NCBI RefSeq assembly: GCF_024198235.1
Contig: NZ_JAKCFB010000033.1
Coordinates: 1-64,000 of the forward strand
Source: Myxococcus dinghuensis
GTDB taxonomy: Bacteria; Myxococcota; Myxococcia; Myxococcales; Myxococcaceae
Direction: 5' to 3'
Length of the DNA: 64,000 nucleotides
Made by a program: the position numbers and the translations under genes. Below the pieces are notes generated by a model that did no database searches, had not been told where the DNA came from, and saw only the letters and a program-made list of their open reading frames with translations. Within the stretch, counting starts at the first letter, position 1. Every line of letters begins with the position of its first letter. Shown here piece by piece: positions 36,444 to 46,236 of the stretch.

Positions 36444-36513
36444 GCCTTGCCACGTCTCAAGTGGCCTGCGTAACGTGCGAAGTCGCCCACAGTCACACAC
36501 GGGAGTGTTCGCG

Positions 36514-37791
36514 GTGGCCTTGACCACAGAAGCCTTCGGACTGACCGACGTCGGCCGCAAGCGGCAGCACAACGAAGACGCGATGCTGGTGGATGTGGGG
36601 CTCGGCCTCTACGTGGTCGCCGACGGCATGGGCGGGCACGCGGCGGGCGAGGTGGCCAGCGCTCGGGCGACGGAGGTCGTCAAGCAGCACATCACGGCCA
36701 ACCGCCACCTGCTCAAGGACCTGGGGAACAACCCCACGGCGGACAGTCGCTCGGCGGCGGCGGCGCTGGTGGAGGTCTCCGTCCAGCGGGCCTGCTCGGA
36801 CATCTACCGCACGGCGATGACGGACTCCACGAAGCGCGGCATGGGCACGACGTTCGTGTGCCTCGCGGTGGGGGGCAACAAGGGCGTCATCGGCCACGTC
36901 GGCGACAGCCGCGTGTACCTGGTCCGCCACGGCCAGTGTCACCGCCTGACGGAGGACCACACGCTGGTGGCCGCGCAGCTCAAGGCCGGCACCATCACGA
37001 AGGAGCAGGCGGCCACGTCACAGTACCGCAACGTGATTACACGGGCGGTGGGCATCCAGGACTCCGTGCAGGTCGACACGCTCATCGTGGACCTGATGCC
37101 GGGCGACATGTTCGTGCTGTGCTCGGACGGTCTGCACGGCTACCTCGAGGACGAGGAACTGCTACCGCTGGTGGCGGGGCTTTCGCCGGGAGATCTGCCC
37201 AAGCGGCTCATCGACCTGGCCAACGAGCGCGGTGGCAAGGACAACATCACCGCGGTGGTGGTGAAGGTGGCGGGCGACAGCGCCACCATGTCCAGCGAGG
37301 AGACGAGCGAGGCGCAGTCGCGCATGGAGGCGCTGCGCAAGATCCCGCTCTTCCGTCACCTCACGTACAAGGAACAGACGGCGGTGCTGTCCATCGCGAC
37401 CACGCGCACCTATCCGGCGGGCCGTGAAATCGTGGTGGAGGGACAGCCGGGCGAGGAGCTGTTCGTCGTCATCCGAGGGCGCGTGGCCATCGAGAAGAAC
37501 GGCGTGGAGATCGCGGAGCTGCGCTCGGGGGGGCACTTCGGCGAGATGGGGCTCATCGACAACGCGCCGCGCTCGGCGACGGTGCGCGCGACGGAGCCCA
37601 CGCGGACCATGGTGATCTCCCGCCCGGACCTGATGGGGCTGATGAAGCGCGAGTCCATCCTCGCGGTGAAGATGCTGTGGAGCTTCGTGCAGGTGCTCAG
37701 CGACCGGCTGCGCGCCACCAACTCGGAGCTGAGCGAGGCGCGGCAGGAGCTCGCCGTGGCCCAGGCCATCCAGCCGTTCGCCGAGGAGTGA
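36514..37791 (+). CDS. PP2C Ser/Thr phosphatase fused to a cyclic nucleotide-binding domain
   Basis: 425 residues from GTG 36514 (GGGAG eight bases upstream). Residues 1-240 are a complete PPM/PP2C domain: DVGRKRQHNEDA, VADGMGGHAAGE, HVGDSRVYLV, CSDGLHGYL and ERGGKDNITAVVV supply the metal-binding Asp residues. Residues 270-385 are a cNMP-binding domain with IPLFRHLTYKEQTA, GEELFVVIRGRVAI, GGHFGEMGLI (the phosphate-binding GE) and RSATVRA. A C-terminal helix may dimerise. Such a fusion would place dephosphorylation of Ser/Thr kinases under cyclic nucleotide control. Confidence 0.9.
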   Translation: MALTTEAFGLTDVGRKRQHNEDAMLVDVGLGLYVVADGMGGHAAGEVASARATEVVKQHITANRHLLKDLGNNPTADSRSAAAALVEVSVQRACSDIYRTAMTDSTKRGMGTTFVCLAVGGNKGVIGHVGDSRVYLVRHGQCHRLTEDHTLVAAQLKAGTITKEQAATSQYRNVITRAVGIQDSVQVDTLIVDLMPGDMFVLCSDGLHGYLEDEELLPLVAGLSPGDLPKRLIDLANERGGKDNITAVVVKVAGDSATMSSEETSEAQSRMEALRKIPLFRHLTYKEQTAVLSIATTRTYPAGREIVVEGQPGEELFVVIRGRVAIEKNGVEIAELRSGGHFGEMGLIDNAPRSATVRATEPTRTMVISRPDLMGLMKRESILAVKMLWSFVQVLSDRLRATNSELSEARQELAVAQAIQPFAEE

Positions 37792-37895
37792 GGCCTCCCG
37801 CCATGCGCTCGCGACGAACTCGTTCGACGGGACACGAAACCGCCGCGCGTCAGACCTCCCGCGTACGTTCCCTGGGGAACGGACGTGGAGGGCGG

Positions 37896-38234
37896 ATGGC
37901 GAGGGCGGTCGGCGGGGACGTGATGGTCCGGTTGCTGGGCGAGGTGACCGAGCTCCGGCAGGAGCTGCAGGACACGCGGATGGACGTGCGCATCCTGGGG
38001 GCGGGGATGGGCGCGATGCGTATCAGCATTGAGTCGATGCGCTCCAACATGGACTCCATGCTCGACACCCTCGACGCGATGACGGGCACCGTGGATTCGC
38101 TCTCCGGGCGCCTCCAGCGCATGGAGACGCACGCGGGACGCATGGCCCGGTTGTTGGGGACGCTGGCGGACTCGACGAACGAGCGGTTCGAGCAGGTGGA
38201 GCGGCGCCTGGACGCGCTCGAGGGCAAGTCCTAA
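37896..38234 (+). CDS. Small coiled-coil protein
   Basis: 112 residues, nearly all helical with heptads: EVTELRQELQDTRMDVRIL, MRISIESMRSNMDSMLDTL and FEQVERRLDALEGK. ATG 37896 has GTGGAGGG just upstream. No enzymatic domain; probably a structural or adaptor protein. Function unknown. Confidence 0.6.
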   Translation: MARAVGGDVMVRLLGEVTELRQELQDTRMDVRILGAGMGAMRISIESMRSNMDSMLDTLDAMTGTVDSLSGRLQRMETHAGRMARLLGTLADSTNERFEQVERRLDALEGKS

Positions 38235-38390
38235 CACCCGAAGCGCCGCGGTGTTCCCGAGCCGCGCTCCGTCGGGCACGCGACAGCGAGCCCCCCTGTC
38301 GGAGCGTCCTGAGGCGGACGAGCCCGGAATTTCAGGTCGGAATCGTCCGTTCGGGGGCCGGCCGCGGGCTATGGTCCCGCCGACGTGCGC

Positions 38391-41372
38391 ATGCGCAAGT
38401 GGATCCTCATAGGGGTGACGCTGGCCCTGGTGGCGCTCGGAGCGACGTGGCTCTGGAGTCGCCCCGGGGCGGACACGCGGGAGTCGGGGGCCCCGCGTGG
38501 ACCCCTCACCGCGTCCAAGGGGTTGCCCGAGTTCTCCGCCGTGGAGGTCTCTTCCGGTGGCCAGGAGGGGCTGGCGCTCACCGGGCGCGTCCTGGACCCC
38601 TCGGGGCGTCCGGTCCCCGACGCGGAGGTCTTCCTCGCCGCGAGCGCCGAGCGGACCCTGGTCGACGTGCGGTGTGACGAGTGCGGTCTGGCCCTGTTGT
38701 CCTGCCAGGCGCACGAGACGGCGCTGCACGCGCTCGCCTTCTTCGAGCAGCAGCGGGGCTTCCTCACGCCGCGCGCGACCGCGCGCACCGACGCGCAGGG
38801 GCGCTTCCGCTTCGAGCACCTGGTGGGCGTGTCCTTCTCCGTCTGGGCGAAGGCCGCGGGGTTGGGCGTCGCGTTGAGGGACCGGGCGGCGCCCGGGGAT
38901 CCCGTGGAGCTCTTCCTCCCGCCCCTGCGGAGCCTGCGGGGCCAGGTGGTGGACGAGGCGGGGCAGCCGGTGCGGACGGCGCGCGTGCACGCGGTGTCCC
39001 GCAAGGTGCCGCTGGCGTTCGAGGCGGAGACCCAGGGGGATGGCAGCTTCGCGCTCGAGGGCCTGGGCGAGGGGCCGTTCTACGTGCTCGCGATGGCGGA
39101 GGGATACGTGCCCGCCGTGGAGTCCCAGGTCGAGGCGGGCTCGCAGCCCGTGCGCCTGCGGCTCACGCCAGCCAGGACGCTGGAGGTCCGCGTCGTGCGC
39201 GAGGGCAAGCCCGCGGCGGCCACGGTGCGCCTGCGCGCGGACCACCTCTCCCGCGAGCTGCGCACGGAGGGCGAGGTGGTGCGCTTCACCGGCCTCTATC
39301 CCGACGAGCTGGTGGTGACGGCGGAGGCGCCGGGGCTGGGTTCGATTCCGCGCACGCTGACGCTCGACGCGCGCGTCACGCAGGTGACGCTGGAGCTGGA
39401 GGTGGCCGGCAAGCTGCTCGTCACGGTGGTGGACGAGGAGGGACAGCCGGTCCCCAACCCGCAGCTCGTGCTCCGCACCGCGCATGGAGACCTGGTGCGC
39501 AGCGAACGCGGGAGCACCGGGACGCTCGTCGAGCTGGGGCCGCTGGCCACCGGGGACTACGTGTTGGAGGGCAAGGCGGAGGGGTTCCAGGACGCGCAGC
39601 TCCCGGCCCGTGTGGGGCGGGGGGAGACGTCGGTGGAGCTGGAGCTCCAGCGGGCGACGCTCATCACCGGGCGGGTGATGGACCAGTACGGCCGTCCCGC
39701 GCCCCGTGTGTCCGTGCTCGTCCAGCCCACGGGCGAGGCCATCCTCGCGGACGGCGATGGCAACTTCGTCGCGCAGGTGCCCACGGCGGGGCTCTACGAG
39801 CTGCACGCGCACCATTCGGAGTGGGGCGGTGGCCAGTTGAAGGTGACGGCGCCCGCGTCCGGAGTGGAGCTCTCGTTGGAGCCCCATGCCGCGGTCGAGG
39901 TCACGGTGTCGTCCGAGGGCCGGCGCGTGGAGGGGGCGGACGTGGTGCTGTGGGTGGACCAGGAGGGCATCTTCCGCAGCGACCGCTCGTCCGGACCGGA
40001 CGGCGTGGTGCCCATGCGCGGCCTGCCCGAGGGCACGTATACGATGGTGGCCTCGCACCCGGACTACCAGCCCTCCGAGCGGCGGCAGGTGACGGTGATG
40101 GACGGGCAGACGCTGAAGCTCGAGGCCGAGCTGAAGCCGGGGGCGCCGCTCGTGGGGGACGTGGTCGACACGGAGGGCGCGCCGGTCGCGGGCGCGTCCT
40201 TGATGGTGGTCCCACGCGGCGCCGAGCCGGTGCAGAGCGACGCGCGAGGGCACTTCGAGTTCCGCTCGCTCCGGCCGGATCGCGGCTATCGCATCGAGGC
40301 GAAGCACTCGGGCTACGACCAGGTGGAGCGCGCCGAGGGCAAGGCGGGCGGTCCTCCCGTGAAGGTCGTGGTGAAGAAGCGCGCCGTCTTCCGGGGCCGT
40401 GTCGTGGGCAGTGACGGGGCCGTCGTCCGCCGGTTCCGGATCGACGACAACCACGTGGACCACCCCGAGGGCCAGTTCGAGCTGCCGTTGCCCACGGCGG
40501 GCGAGCGCGTCATCGCCTCGGTGGACGCGGCGGGCTACGAGCCGTTGATGGTGGATCGTCCGGCGACGCAGTCCGACCTCGGCGAGCTGGTGCTGGACAA
40601 GCTGCCCAGCATCTCCGGCCAGGTGAAGGACGCGGGCGGCGCCCCCGTCGCGGATGCCGTCATCACCTGCGAGGTCTGCGAGGAGTCGGTGTTGTCGGGC
40701 CCGGACGGGCGCTTCTCGTTGGGAAGTCCGCCCTATGTCGCGCGCTACTCGGTGACCGCGCGGAAGGGCCGGTTGAGCGCGACGCAGCTCGTGGAGCGGG
40801 GGGACCGGAGCGCGCTGGTGCTGTCGCTGCGGCAGGCGACGCGGCTCAGCGGTCGCGTCTTCCTCCCCGGAGGACAGCCCGCGGCGGGCGTCGAGGTGGC
40901 GGCGGTCAACGGGGACCGGGGTGAGCCGCTGACGCTCGTCACCGGACCGGATGGCTCCTACTCCGTGGAGGCCGCGCCGGGGAGCTACCGCTTCGTGCTG
41001 GGCGTGGGGCGCGAGTTCTCCGGGGAGCCCGCCATCATCGCCCAGGTGAGCGGGGAGCAGATGCGCCTGGACCTGGGCCCCGCTCCAGGAACGGCCTCCC
41101 TCACCGTGCAGCTCAAGCCCGAGCGGGGCATGGCGCTCTGGGTCGTCGCGGGCGACGTGTCGTCCCCAGGGGCGCCCGCCTCGCAGGAGCTGCTGCGCTC
41201 GCGTTGGGCGTATCTCGTCTACCAGCCTCGCTCCGAGCAGGTGGTGGTCAACGGGCTGCCGCCCGGGCGCTACACGGTGGTGTGGGGTGCCTTCCACACG
41301 GGGACGCCGGGGGGGCCGGAGGTCCGCGTGGTGGACGTCCCGTCGCGTGGGGAGCTGTCCCTGGGCCGGTAG
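38391..41372 (+). CDS. Exported CarboxypepD-reg-like repeat protein
   Basis: 993 residues. A short positively charged N-terminus and one hydrophobic helix (WILIGVTLALVALGATWLW) form a signal anchor. The rest is about nine tandem beta-sandwich repeats of the CarboxypepD_regulatory-like type, recognised by openings such as LTGRVLDPSGRPVPDAEV, LRGQVVDEAGQPVRTARV, ITGRVMDQYGRPAPRVSV, LVGDVVDTEGAPVAGASL and LSGRVFLPGGQPAAGVEV. These domains mediate carbohydrate or protein contacts outside the cell. ATG 38391 is preferred; GTG 38385 is two codons earlier. Length and repeats suggest an adhesin or envelope scaffold, not an enzyme. Confidence 0.8.
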   Translation: MRKWILIGVTLALVALGATWLWSRPGADTRESGAPRGPLTASKGLPEFSAVEVSSGGQEGLALTGRVLDPSGRPVPDAEVFLAASAERTLVDVRCDECGLALLSCQAHETALHALAFFEQQRGFLTPRATARTDAQGRFRFEHLVGVSFSVWAKAAGLGVALRDRAAPGDPVELFLPPLRSLRGQVVDEAGQPVRTARVHAVSRKVPLAFEAETQGDGSFALEGLGEGPFYVLAMAEGYVPAVESQVEAGSQPVRLRLTPARTLEVRVVREGKPAAATVRLRADHLSRELRTEGEVVRFTGLYPDELVVTAEAPGLGSIPRTLTLDARVTQVTLELEVAGKLLVTVVDEEGQPVPNPQLVLRTAHGDLVRSERGSTGTLVELGPLATGDYVLEGKAEGFQDAQLPARVGRGETSVELELQRATLITGRVMDQYGRPAPRVSVLVQPTGEAILADGDGNFVAQVPTAGLYELHAHHSEWGGGQLKVTAPASGVELSLEPHAAVEVTVSSEGRRVEGADVVLWVDQEGIFRSDRSSGPDGVVPMRGLPEGTYTMVASHPDYQPSERRQVTVMDGQTLKLEAELKPGAPLVGDVVDTEGAPVAGASLMVVPRGAEPVQSDARGHFEFRSLRPDRGYRIEAKHSGYDQVERAEGKAGGPPVKVVVKKRAVFRGRVVGSDGAVVRRFRIDDNHVDHPEGQFELPLPTAGERVIASVDAAGYEPLMVDRPATQSDLGELVLDKLPSISGQVKDAGGAPVADAVITCEVCEESVLSGPDGRFSLGSPPYVARYSVTARKGRLSATQLVERGDRSALVLSLRQATRLSGRVFLPGGQPAAGVEVAAVNGDRGEPLTLVTGPDGSYSVEAAPGSYRFVLGVGREFSGEPAIIAQVSGEQMRLDLGPAPGTASLTVQLKPERGMALWVVAGDVSSPGAPASQELLRSRWAYLVYQPRSEQVVVNGLPPGRYTVVWGAFHTGTPGGPEVRVVDVPSRGELSLGR

Positions 41373-41436
41373 CGGCGGGACGACGTGCCGGTGCGCGCGG
41401 GTTGCGATTCGACGGGCGAGCGCATTAGGTAGCCGC

Positions 41437-42681
41437 ATGGACGCATCGGCACTGAAGGGCCGTCGCATCATCGTGGGGGTCGGGGGCGGAATCGCCGCCT
41501 ACAAGGCGTGTGAGCTCGTCCGCGAGCTGGGCCGCGCCGGGGCGGAGGTTCGCGTGGCCATGACGGAGGCGGCGCGGCAGTTCGTCACCCCGCTGACCTT
41601 CCAGGCGCTCAGCGGCCACCCCGTCCTCACCGACTACTTCGACCCCTCGCAGGAGGGGAACTTCGGGCACCTGGACCTGGCGCGCTGGGCGGAGGCCTTC
41701 GTCGTCGTCCCCGCGACGGCGGACCTGCTGGCGAGATTGAGGGCGGGGATGGCGAACGACGCGGTGACGACGTCGCTGATCGCCTTCCGAGGGCCCGTCG
41801 TGCTGGCGCCGGCGATGAACGTCGCCATGTGGGACAACGCGCAGACGCAGGAGAACGTGGCGGCCCTGTTGTCGCACAAGCGCTTCACGATGGTGGGACC
41901 GGGGGCGGGGCTGCTGGCGTGTGGCGACGTGGGGGAGGGGCGCCTGGCGGACGTGCCGAACATCGTCGCCGCGGTGGCGGCGCGTTTCTCGCCCGGGCCC
42001 CTGGCGGGCAAGCGGGTGTTGCTGACGGCGGGCCCCACGCGCGAGTTCCTGGACCCGGTGCGCTTCATCTCCAACCCGTCCACGGGGAAGATGGGCATGG
42101 CCCTGGCGCACGTGGCGCGGACCCAGGGGGCCTCGGTGACGGTGGTCCTGGGGCCCGTCGGGGCCGTGGACCGCTCCGGCCTCGAGGTGGTGGACGTCGT
42201 GTCCGCGGAGGACATGGCGCGCGAGGTGCTGTCGCGAGTCGAGGCGGTGGACCTCTTCATCGCCACGGCGGCGGTGAGTGACTGGCGCCCGGAGACGCGC
42301 TCGCCGCAGAAGGTGAAGAAGGGCGCGACCGCCACGCCGGAGAACCTGCGGCTGGTCCGGACGCCGGACGTCCTCGCGGAGGCGTCCCGGAAGGTGGCGG
42401 GGCAGGGGAAGAGACCGCTGCTGGTGGGCTTCGCCGCGGAGACGGAGCGGGTGGAGGAGCACGCGCGCGAGAAGCTGGAGCGCAAGGGCCTGGACGCCAT
42501 CGTCGCCAACGACGTCACGGCCCCGGGCGCGGGGTTTGGCACGGACACCAACCACGTGACGGTGTTGACCCGCTCGGGCTCGCGACAGGAGCTCCAGGGG
42601 AGCAAGGAGGGCGTGGCCCGGGGCATCCTCGACCTCCTGCGCTCCCTGCCGCGTCCCGGCTCCAGTGGAGGCCAGGGCTGA
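41437..42681 (+). CDS. coaBC: Bifunctional CoaBC (4'-phosphopantothenoylcysteine synthetase/decarboxylase)
   Basis: 414 residues. The N-terminal half is the FMN-dependent decarboxylase CoaC ([43 protein letters not shown]). The C-terminal half is the CTP-dependent synthetase CoaB ([40 protein letters not shown]). Together they convert phosphopantothenate and Cys to phosphopantetheine in CoA synthesis. ATG 41437 is the best start. The gene stands alone, 64 bp after the repeat protein. Confidence 0.95.
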   Translation: MDASALKGRRIIVGVGGGIAAYKACELVRELGRAGAEVRVAMTEAARQFVTPLTFQALSGHPVLTDYFDPSQEGNFGHLDLARWAEAFVVVPATADLLARLRAGMANDAVTTSLIAFRGPVVLAPAMNVAMWDNAQTQENVAALLSHKRFTMVGPGAGLLACGDVGEGRLADVPNIVAAVAARFSPGPLAGKRVLLTAGPTREFLDPVRFISNPSTGKMGMALAHVARTQGASVTVVLGPVGAVDRSGLEVVDVVSAEDMAREVLSRVEAVDLFIATAAVSDWRPETRSPQKVKKGATATPENLRLVRTPDVLAEASRKVAGQGKRPLLVGFAAETERVEEHAREKLERKGLDAIVANDVTAPGAGFGTDTNHVTVLTRSGSRQELQGSKEGVARGILDLLRSLPRPGSSGGQG

Positions 42682-42868
42682 ATCGAGGGGCGCCCCAGTG
42701 TGGGCCCGGTCGGACGCCCCGGGCGTGTGACGCGATGTGCGAGACCGAGGCGTCCGTGGGGCCGAGCGCTGGTGCATGGCGGCCCGTCCGCCCCGGCGCG
42801 GGGAACGTGGAGGCGAAGATGACCGCTTCCTTGCGCCCGGGCGCTGCGTCCGATACCGATCCAGAACC

Positions 42869-43924
42869 GTGAACGACGACTCGCCCGAAGCCTCGCTGGA
42901 CATGAGCGCCGTGCTCGAGGACGTCCGCCGCCACCTGCTCTGGCAGGAGGACGCGGCGGGCCGGGTGCTGATGATCGACGCGAAGGCCGCGGCCGAGCTC
43001 CAGCGCCTGACCCCGTCCCTGCGCTCGCGCTTCGCGAGGCCCGCGTCGGAGTCCCCGCAGTCCCCCGCGCCGGTCGAGCCGCGCCCCGCGGCCGTCGCCG
43101 AACCAGCGGCGGACAGGGGCGTGGCGCAGGCCCCGACGAGACCCATGGAGGCCCCTGCTGGGGCGCCCGTGGCCGCGGCGGCTCCCACGCAGAGGCCCCC
43201 CGCGCCGCCGCCCGCCGCGCGCCCGGGCTTCTCGTCCCCTCCGGCCTCCGCCTCCCGGGCGCCCTCGGCACGCCCCGCCGCGCCGGGCATGTTGCTGGAT
43301 GTTCCACCCCAGCCCTCCCCTGGGGCCGCGCCGCTGCCCGGAGCCGTGGACGGCGAGCGGCCGACGCTGGACCAGGTTCGCCGGGAGCTGGGGGATTGCC
43401 GCCGCTGCAAGCTGTGCACGGGGCGCAAGAACATCGTGTTCGGTTCGGGCAACCCGCGGGCGCAACTGGTCTTCGTGGGCGAGGGGCCGGGCGAGAACGA
43501 GGACCTGCAGGGCGTACCGTTCGTGGGCGCGGCGGGTGAGCTGCTGACGAAGATGATCGAGGCGATGGGGTTCCGCCGCGACGACGTCTACATCTGCAAC
43601 GTGGTGAAGTGCCGCCCGCCGGGCAACCGCAATCCGGAGCCGGACGAGATCCAGGCGTGCGAGCCGTTCCTGCGCGCGCAACTGGCGGCCATCCAGCCCA
43701 AGGTGGTGGTGGCGCTGGGCAAGTTCGCGGCGCAGACGCTGCTCCGCGACTCGACGCCCATCACCCGCATGCGTGGCAACTGGCGGGTCTACGAGGGCAT
43801 CCAGCTCATGCCCACGTTCCACCCTGCGTACCTGCTCCGCAACCCGGCGGAGAAGCGCAACGCGTGGGCGGACCTGCAAGCGGTGATGAAGGTATTCGGC
43901 AAGAACCCGGGCTCGCGCGCTTAG
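42869..43924 (+). CDS. Family 4 uracil-DNA glycosylase with N-terminal extension
   Basis: 351 residues from GTG 42869. The first 150 residues are a Pro/Ala-rich extension with one short helix (SLDMSAVLEDVRRHLLW). The C-terminal 200 residues are a family 4 UDG: Fe-S ligands in CRRCKLC and later Cys residues (CNVVKCRPP and CEPF), motif A GEGPGENEDLQGVPFVG and motif B HPAYLLR. The enzyme removes uracil from DNA. Motif A reads GEGPG where many family members have GEAPG. The extension is probably disordered. The open frame extends back to 42737, but that part has no protein character. Confidence 0.88.
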   Translation: MNDDSPEASLDMSAVLEDVRRHLLWQEDAAGRVLMIDAKAAAELQRLTPSLRSRFARPASESPQSPAPVEPRPAAVAEPAADRGVAQAPTRPMEAPAGAPVAAAAPTQRPPAPPPAARPGFSSPPASASRAPSARPAAPGMLLDVPPQPSPGAAPLPGAVDGERPTLDQVRRELGDCRRCKLCTGRKNIVFGSGNPRAQLVFVGEGPGENEDLQGVPFVGAAGELLTKMIEAMGFRRDDVYICNVVKCRPPGNRNPEPDEIQACEPFLRAQLAAIQPKVVVALGKFAAQTLLRDSTPITRMRGNWRVYEGIQLMPTFHPAYLLRNPAEKRNAWADLQAVMKVFGKNPGSRA

Positions 43925-43949
43925 CGTGGGCGGCCGGGGGGGAGGCACG

Positions 43950-44957
43950 ATGAAGGGATTGCTGGAGACGCGCGAGCTGCAGTCACCCGCGCTGGAGTCC
44001 AACCCGCTGGGCGACCCGGCGCGGCGGCGGCTCACGGTGTACCTGCCGCCGGGCTATGCCGAGAGCGACCGGCGCTACCCGGCCGTCTACTTCCTGCACG
44101 CGTTCGGGAACAGCGGCGGGACGTGGACCAACGCGTCCGGCTTCGGCCTGACGGTGCCGGAGCGGCTCGACGCGCTCATCGAGTCCGGCGCGGTCCCTCC
44201 GGTGGTCGGCATCTTCCCGGACGGCTGGACGTCGCTGGGCGGGAGCCAGTGGATCAACAGCGACGCCATCGGCCGCTATCGCGACTACCTGGCCAAGGAC
44301 GTGGTGGGCTTCGTGGACCGCACGTTCCGCACGCTGCCCAAGGCGGCGTCGCGCGCGGTGCTGGGGCACAGCTCGGGTGGCTATGGGGCGCTGGTGATGG
44401 GGCGCTACCACCCGGAGCTCTTCTCGCACCTGGGGGCGCACTCGGCGGATGCGTACTTCGAATACTGCTACCTGCCGGACCTGCCGAAGGCGGCGGGTTC
44501 GCTCCTGAAGTCCGGGGGCGTGGAGGCGTGGCAGACGGAGTTCCGCAAGCGCGTGCGGGAGACGAAGATGCGCGGCGACGACTTCCCGGTGGTGAACACG
44601 CTGGCGATGGCCGCCGCGTACTCGCCGAAGAAGGGCGAGCCGCTCAACCTGGAGCTGCCCTTCGACCCGCAGACGGGGCGGTTGAAGCTGGACGTGTGGA
44701 ACCGGTGGCTGGTGCACGACCCGGTGCGCTTCGTGCCCAAGTTCCTGGACTCCTACAAGAAGCTCAAGACGCTCTTCCTCGACTGTGGGACGCGCGACGA
44801 GTTCAACATCCGCTGGGGCACGCGCATGCTCGCCGACGACCTCAAGAACGCGGGCGTGGAGTTGGTGCACGAGGAGTTCGAGGACGGCCACTCCGGCGTG
44901 TCGTACCGCTTCGAGCGCTCGCTCGCGGTGCTGCTGCCGCGGCTCGCGCTGGAATAG
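43950..44957 (+). CDS. Esterase-type alpha/beta hydrolase
   Basis: 335 residues. Nucleophile elbow GHSSGGYGALV, oxyanion strand YPAVYFLHAFGNSG, an acid in LDCGTRDEFNI and catalytic His in EDGHSGVSYRF. The pattern fits the putative-esterase (Fes/FrmB-like) family that hydrolyses acyl esters. ATG 43950 has GGAGG six bases upstream. It lies 25 bp after the UDG gene and may share its transcript. The substrate is unknown. Confidence 0.85.
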   Translation: MKGLLETRELQSPALESNPLGDPARRRLTVYLPPGYAESDRRYPAVYFLHAFGNSGGTWTNASGFGLTVPERLDALIESGAVPPVVGIFPDGWTSLGGSQWINSDAIGRYRDYLAKDVVGFVDRTFRTLPKAASRAVLGHSSGGYGALVMGRYHPELFSHLGAHSADAYFEYCYLPDLPKAAGSLLKSGGVEAWQTEFRKRVRETKMRGDDFPVVNTLAMAAAYSPKKGEPLNLELPFDPQTGRLKLDVWNRWLVHDPVRFVPKFLDSYKKLKTLFLDCGTRDEFNIRWGTRMLADDLKNAGVELVHEEFEDGHSGVSYRFERSLAVLLPRLALE

Positions 44958-45130
44958 CGCGGCGCGTCCACGCGTGGACACGGGGGCCTGGGATGGCGTT
45001 TTCGCGACGTCCCGGGCCCGTGGAGGCGACGTGGTGCTGGCCAATCCCCTCCCGGAGCGGATAGACGCAGGTCGCAACGCGCGCCGCGCGGTGAGGCGGA
45101 GGGCGCGATGACCTTCAGGGAGACGGGAAC

Positions 45131-46162
45131 ATGAGCAACGACCTCTATGGGCTGTCTCGCGTGGTCGGCGAGAAGGGCGTGCTGCCGCAGCGCGCGAAGA
45201 AGCTGGACCCTTCGCTGCCGTGCCGCGAGTCCGAAGTGCTCATCGACGTGGAGAGCCTCAACATCGACGCCGCGTCCTTCAAGCAGATCAAGGGCGAGGT
45301 GGGTGGCGACGCCACGCGCATCGGCGAGCGCATCCAGGAGATCGTCCGTGAGCGGGGGAAGATGCAGAACCCCGTGACTGGCTCCGGCGGCATGCTCATC
45401 GGCCGGGTGAAGGAGATTGGCGCGAAGCATCCGGCGCGCGAGCAACTGCGCGTGGGGGACCGCATCGCCACGCTGGTGAGCCTGACCCTGACGCCGCTGG
45501 TCATCGAGGAGGTGAAGTCGGTCCACGTCGACATCGACCGCGTGGACATCCGCGGGCACGCGCTGCTGTTCGCCAGCGGCATCTACGCGAAGCTCCCATC
45601 GGACATCCCGGACACGCTGGCGTTGGCGGCGCTGGATGTCTGTGGTGCTCCCGCGCTGGTGGCCCGCCACGTGCGCCCCGGGATGACGGTCGCGGTGCTG
45701 GGCTCGGGCAAGAGCGGGGCGCTGTGCCTGGCGCAGGCGCGTCGCAACCTGGAGAGCCGGGGCAAGCTCATCGCGCTGGACGTGTCCCAGGCCGCGCTCG
45801 ACACGTTGTCCTCCATCGGGCTGTGTGACGTGGCGCTGAAGGTGGACGCGACGCAGGGCGTGGACGTGATGGAGGCGGTGAGCCAGGCGACGGGCGGCCA
45901 ACTGTGTGACCTGGTCGTCAACTGCGCCAGCGTGGGCAACACGGAGATGGCCACCATCCTGTCCGTGAAGGACGGGGGCACGGCCATCTTCTTCTCCATG
46001 GCCACCAGCTTCACCGCGGCGGCGCTCGGCGCGGAGGGCGTGGGCAAGGACGTCACGATGGTCGTGGGTAACGGCTACGTGCCCGGCCATGCCTCGCTGA
46101 CGCTCGCCCTGCTGCGCACGGAGCCCGCGCTCCTCCAGCTCTTCGCCACCCGCTACGTCTGA
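45131..46162 (+). CDS. kdd: L-erythro-3,5-diaminohexanoate dehydrogenase
   Basis: 343 residues. The MDR-fold Rossmann core (PGMTVAVLGSGKSGALCLAQ) and the distinctive N-terminal half (LPCRESEVLIDVESLNIDAASFKQIKGE) match Kdd, which oxidises 3,5-diaminohexanoate to 5-amino-3-oxohexanoate in the lysine fermentation route. The kamD, kamE, kal and kce genes 2.8 kb downstream supply the neighbouring steps, which strongly supports this call. It lacks the usual alcohol dehydrogenase zinc motif. It is separated from kamD by the oppositely oriented katB-ankB pair. Confidence 0.88.
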   Translation: MSNDLYGLSRVVGEKGVLPQRAKKLDPSLPCRESEVLIDVESLNIDAASFKQIKGEVGGDATRIGERIQEIVRERGKMQNPVTGSGGMLIGRVKEIGAKHPAREQLRVGDRIATLVSLTLTPLVIEEVKSVHVDIDRVDIRGHALLFASGIYAKLPSDIPDTLALAALDVCGAPALVARHVRPGMTVAVLGSGKSGALCLAQARRNLESRGKLIALDVSQAALDTLSSIGLCDVALKVDATQGVDVMEAVSQATGGQLCDLVVNCASVGNTEMATILSVKDGGTAIFFSMATSFTAAALGAEGVGKDVTMVVGNGYVPGHASLTLALLRTEPALLQLFATRYV

Positions 46163-46236
46163 GCGGGACGCGGGAACCCGCGGTTGCTACGCGCCCCCAT
46201 GTCCGACGGTGGGGAACAGGCGGCGCGGGCAGCCCG

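Noticed and set aside
37410-41471. 1353-residue open frame on the minus strand over the repeat protein
   Set aside because: Antisense shadow of the CarboxypepD-reg-like gene and of the phosphatase gene; no domains.
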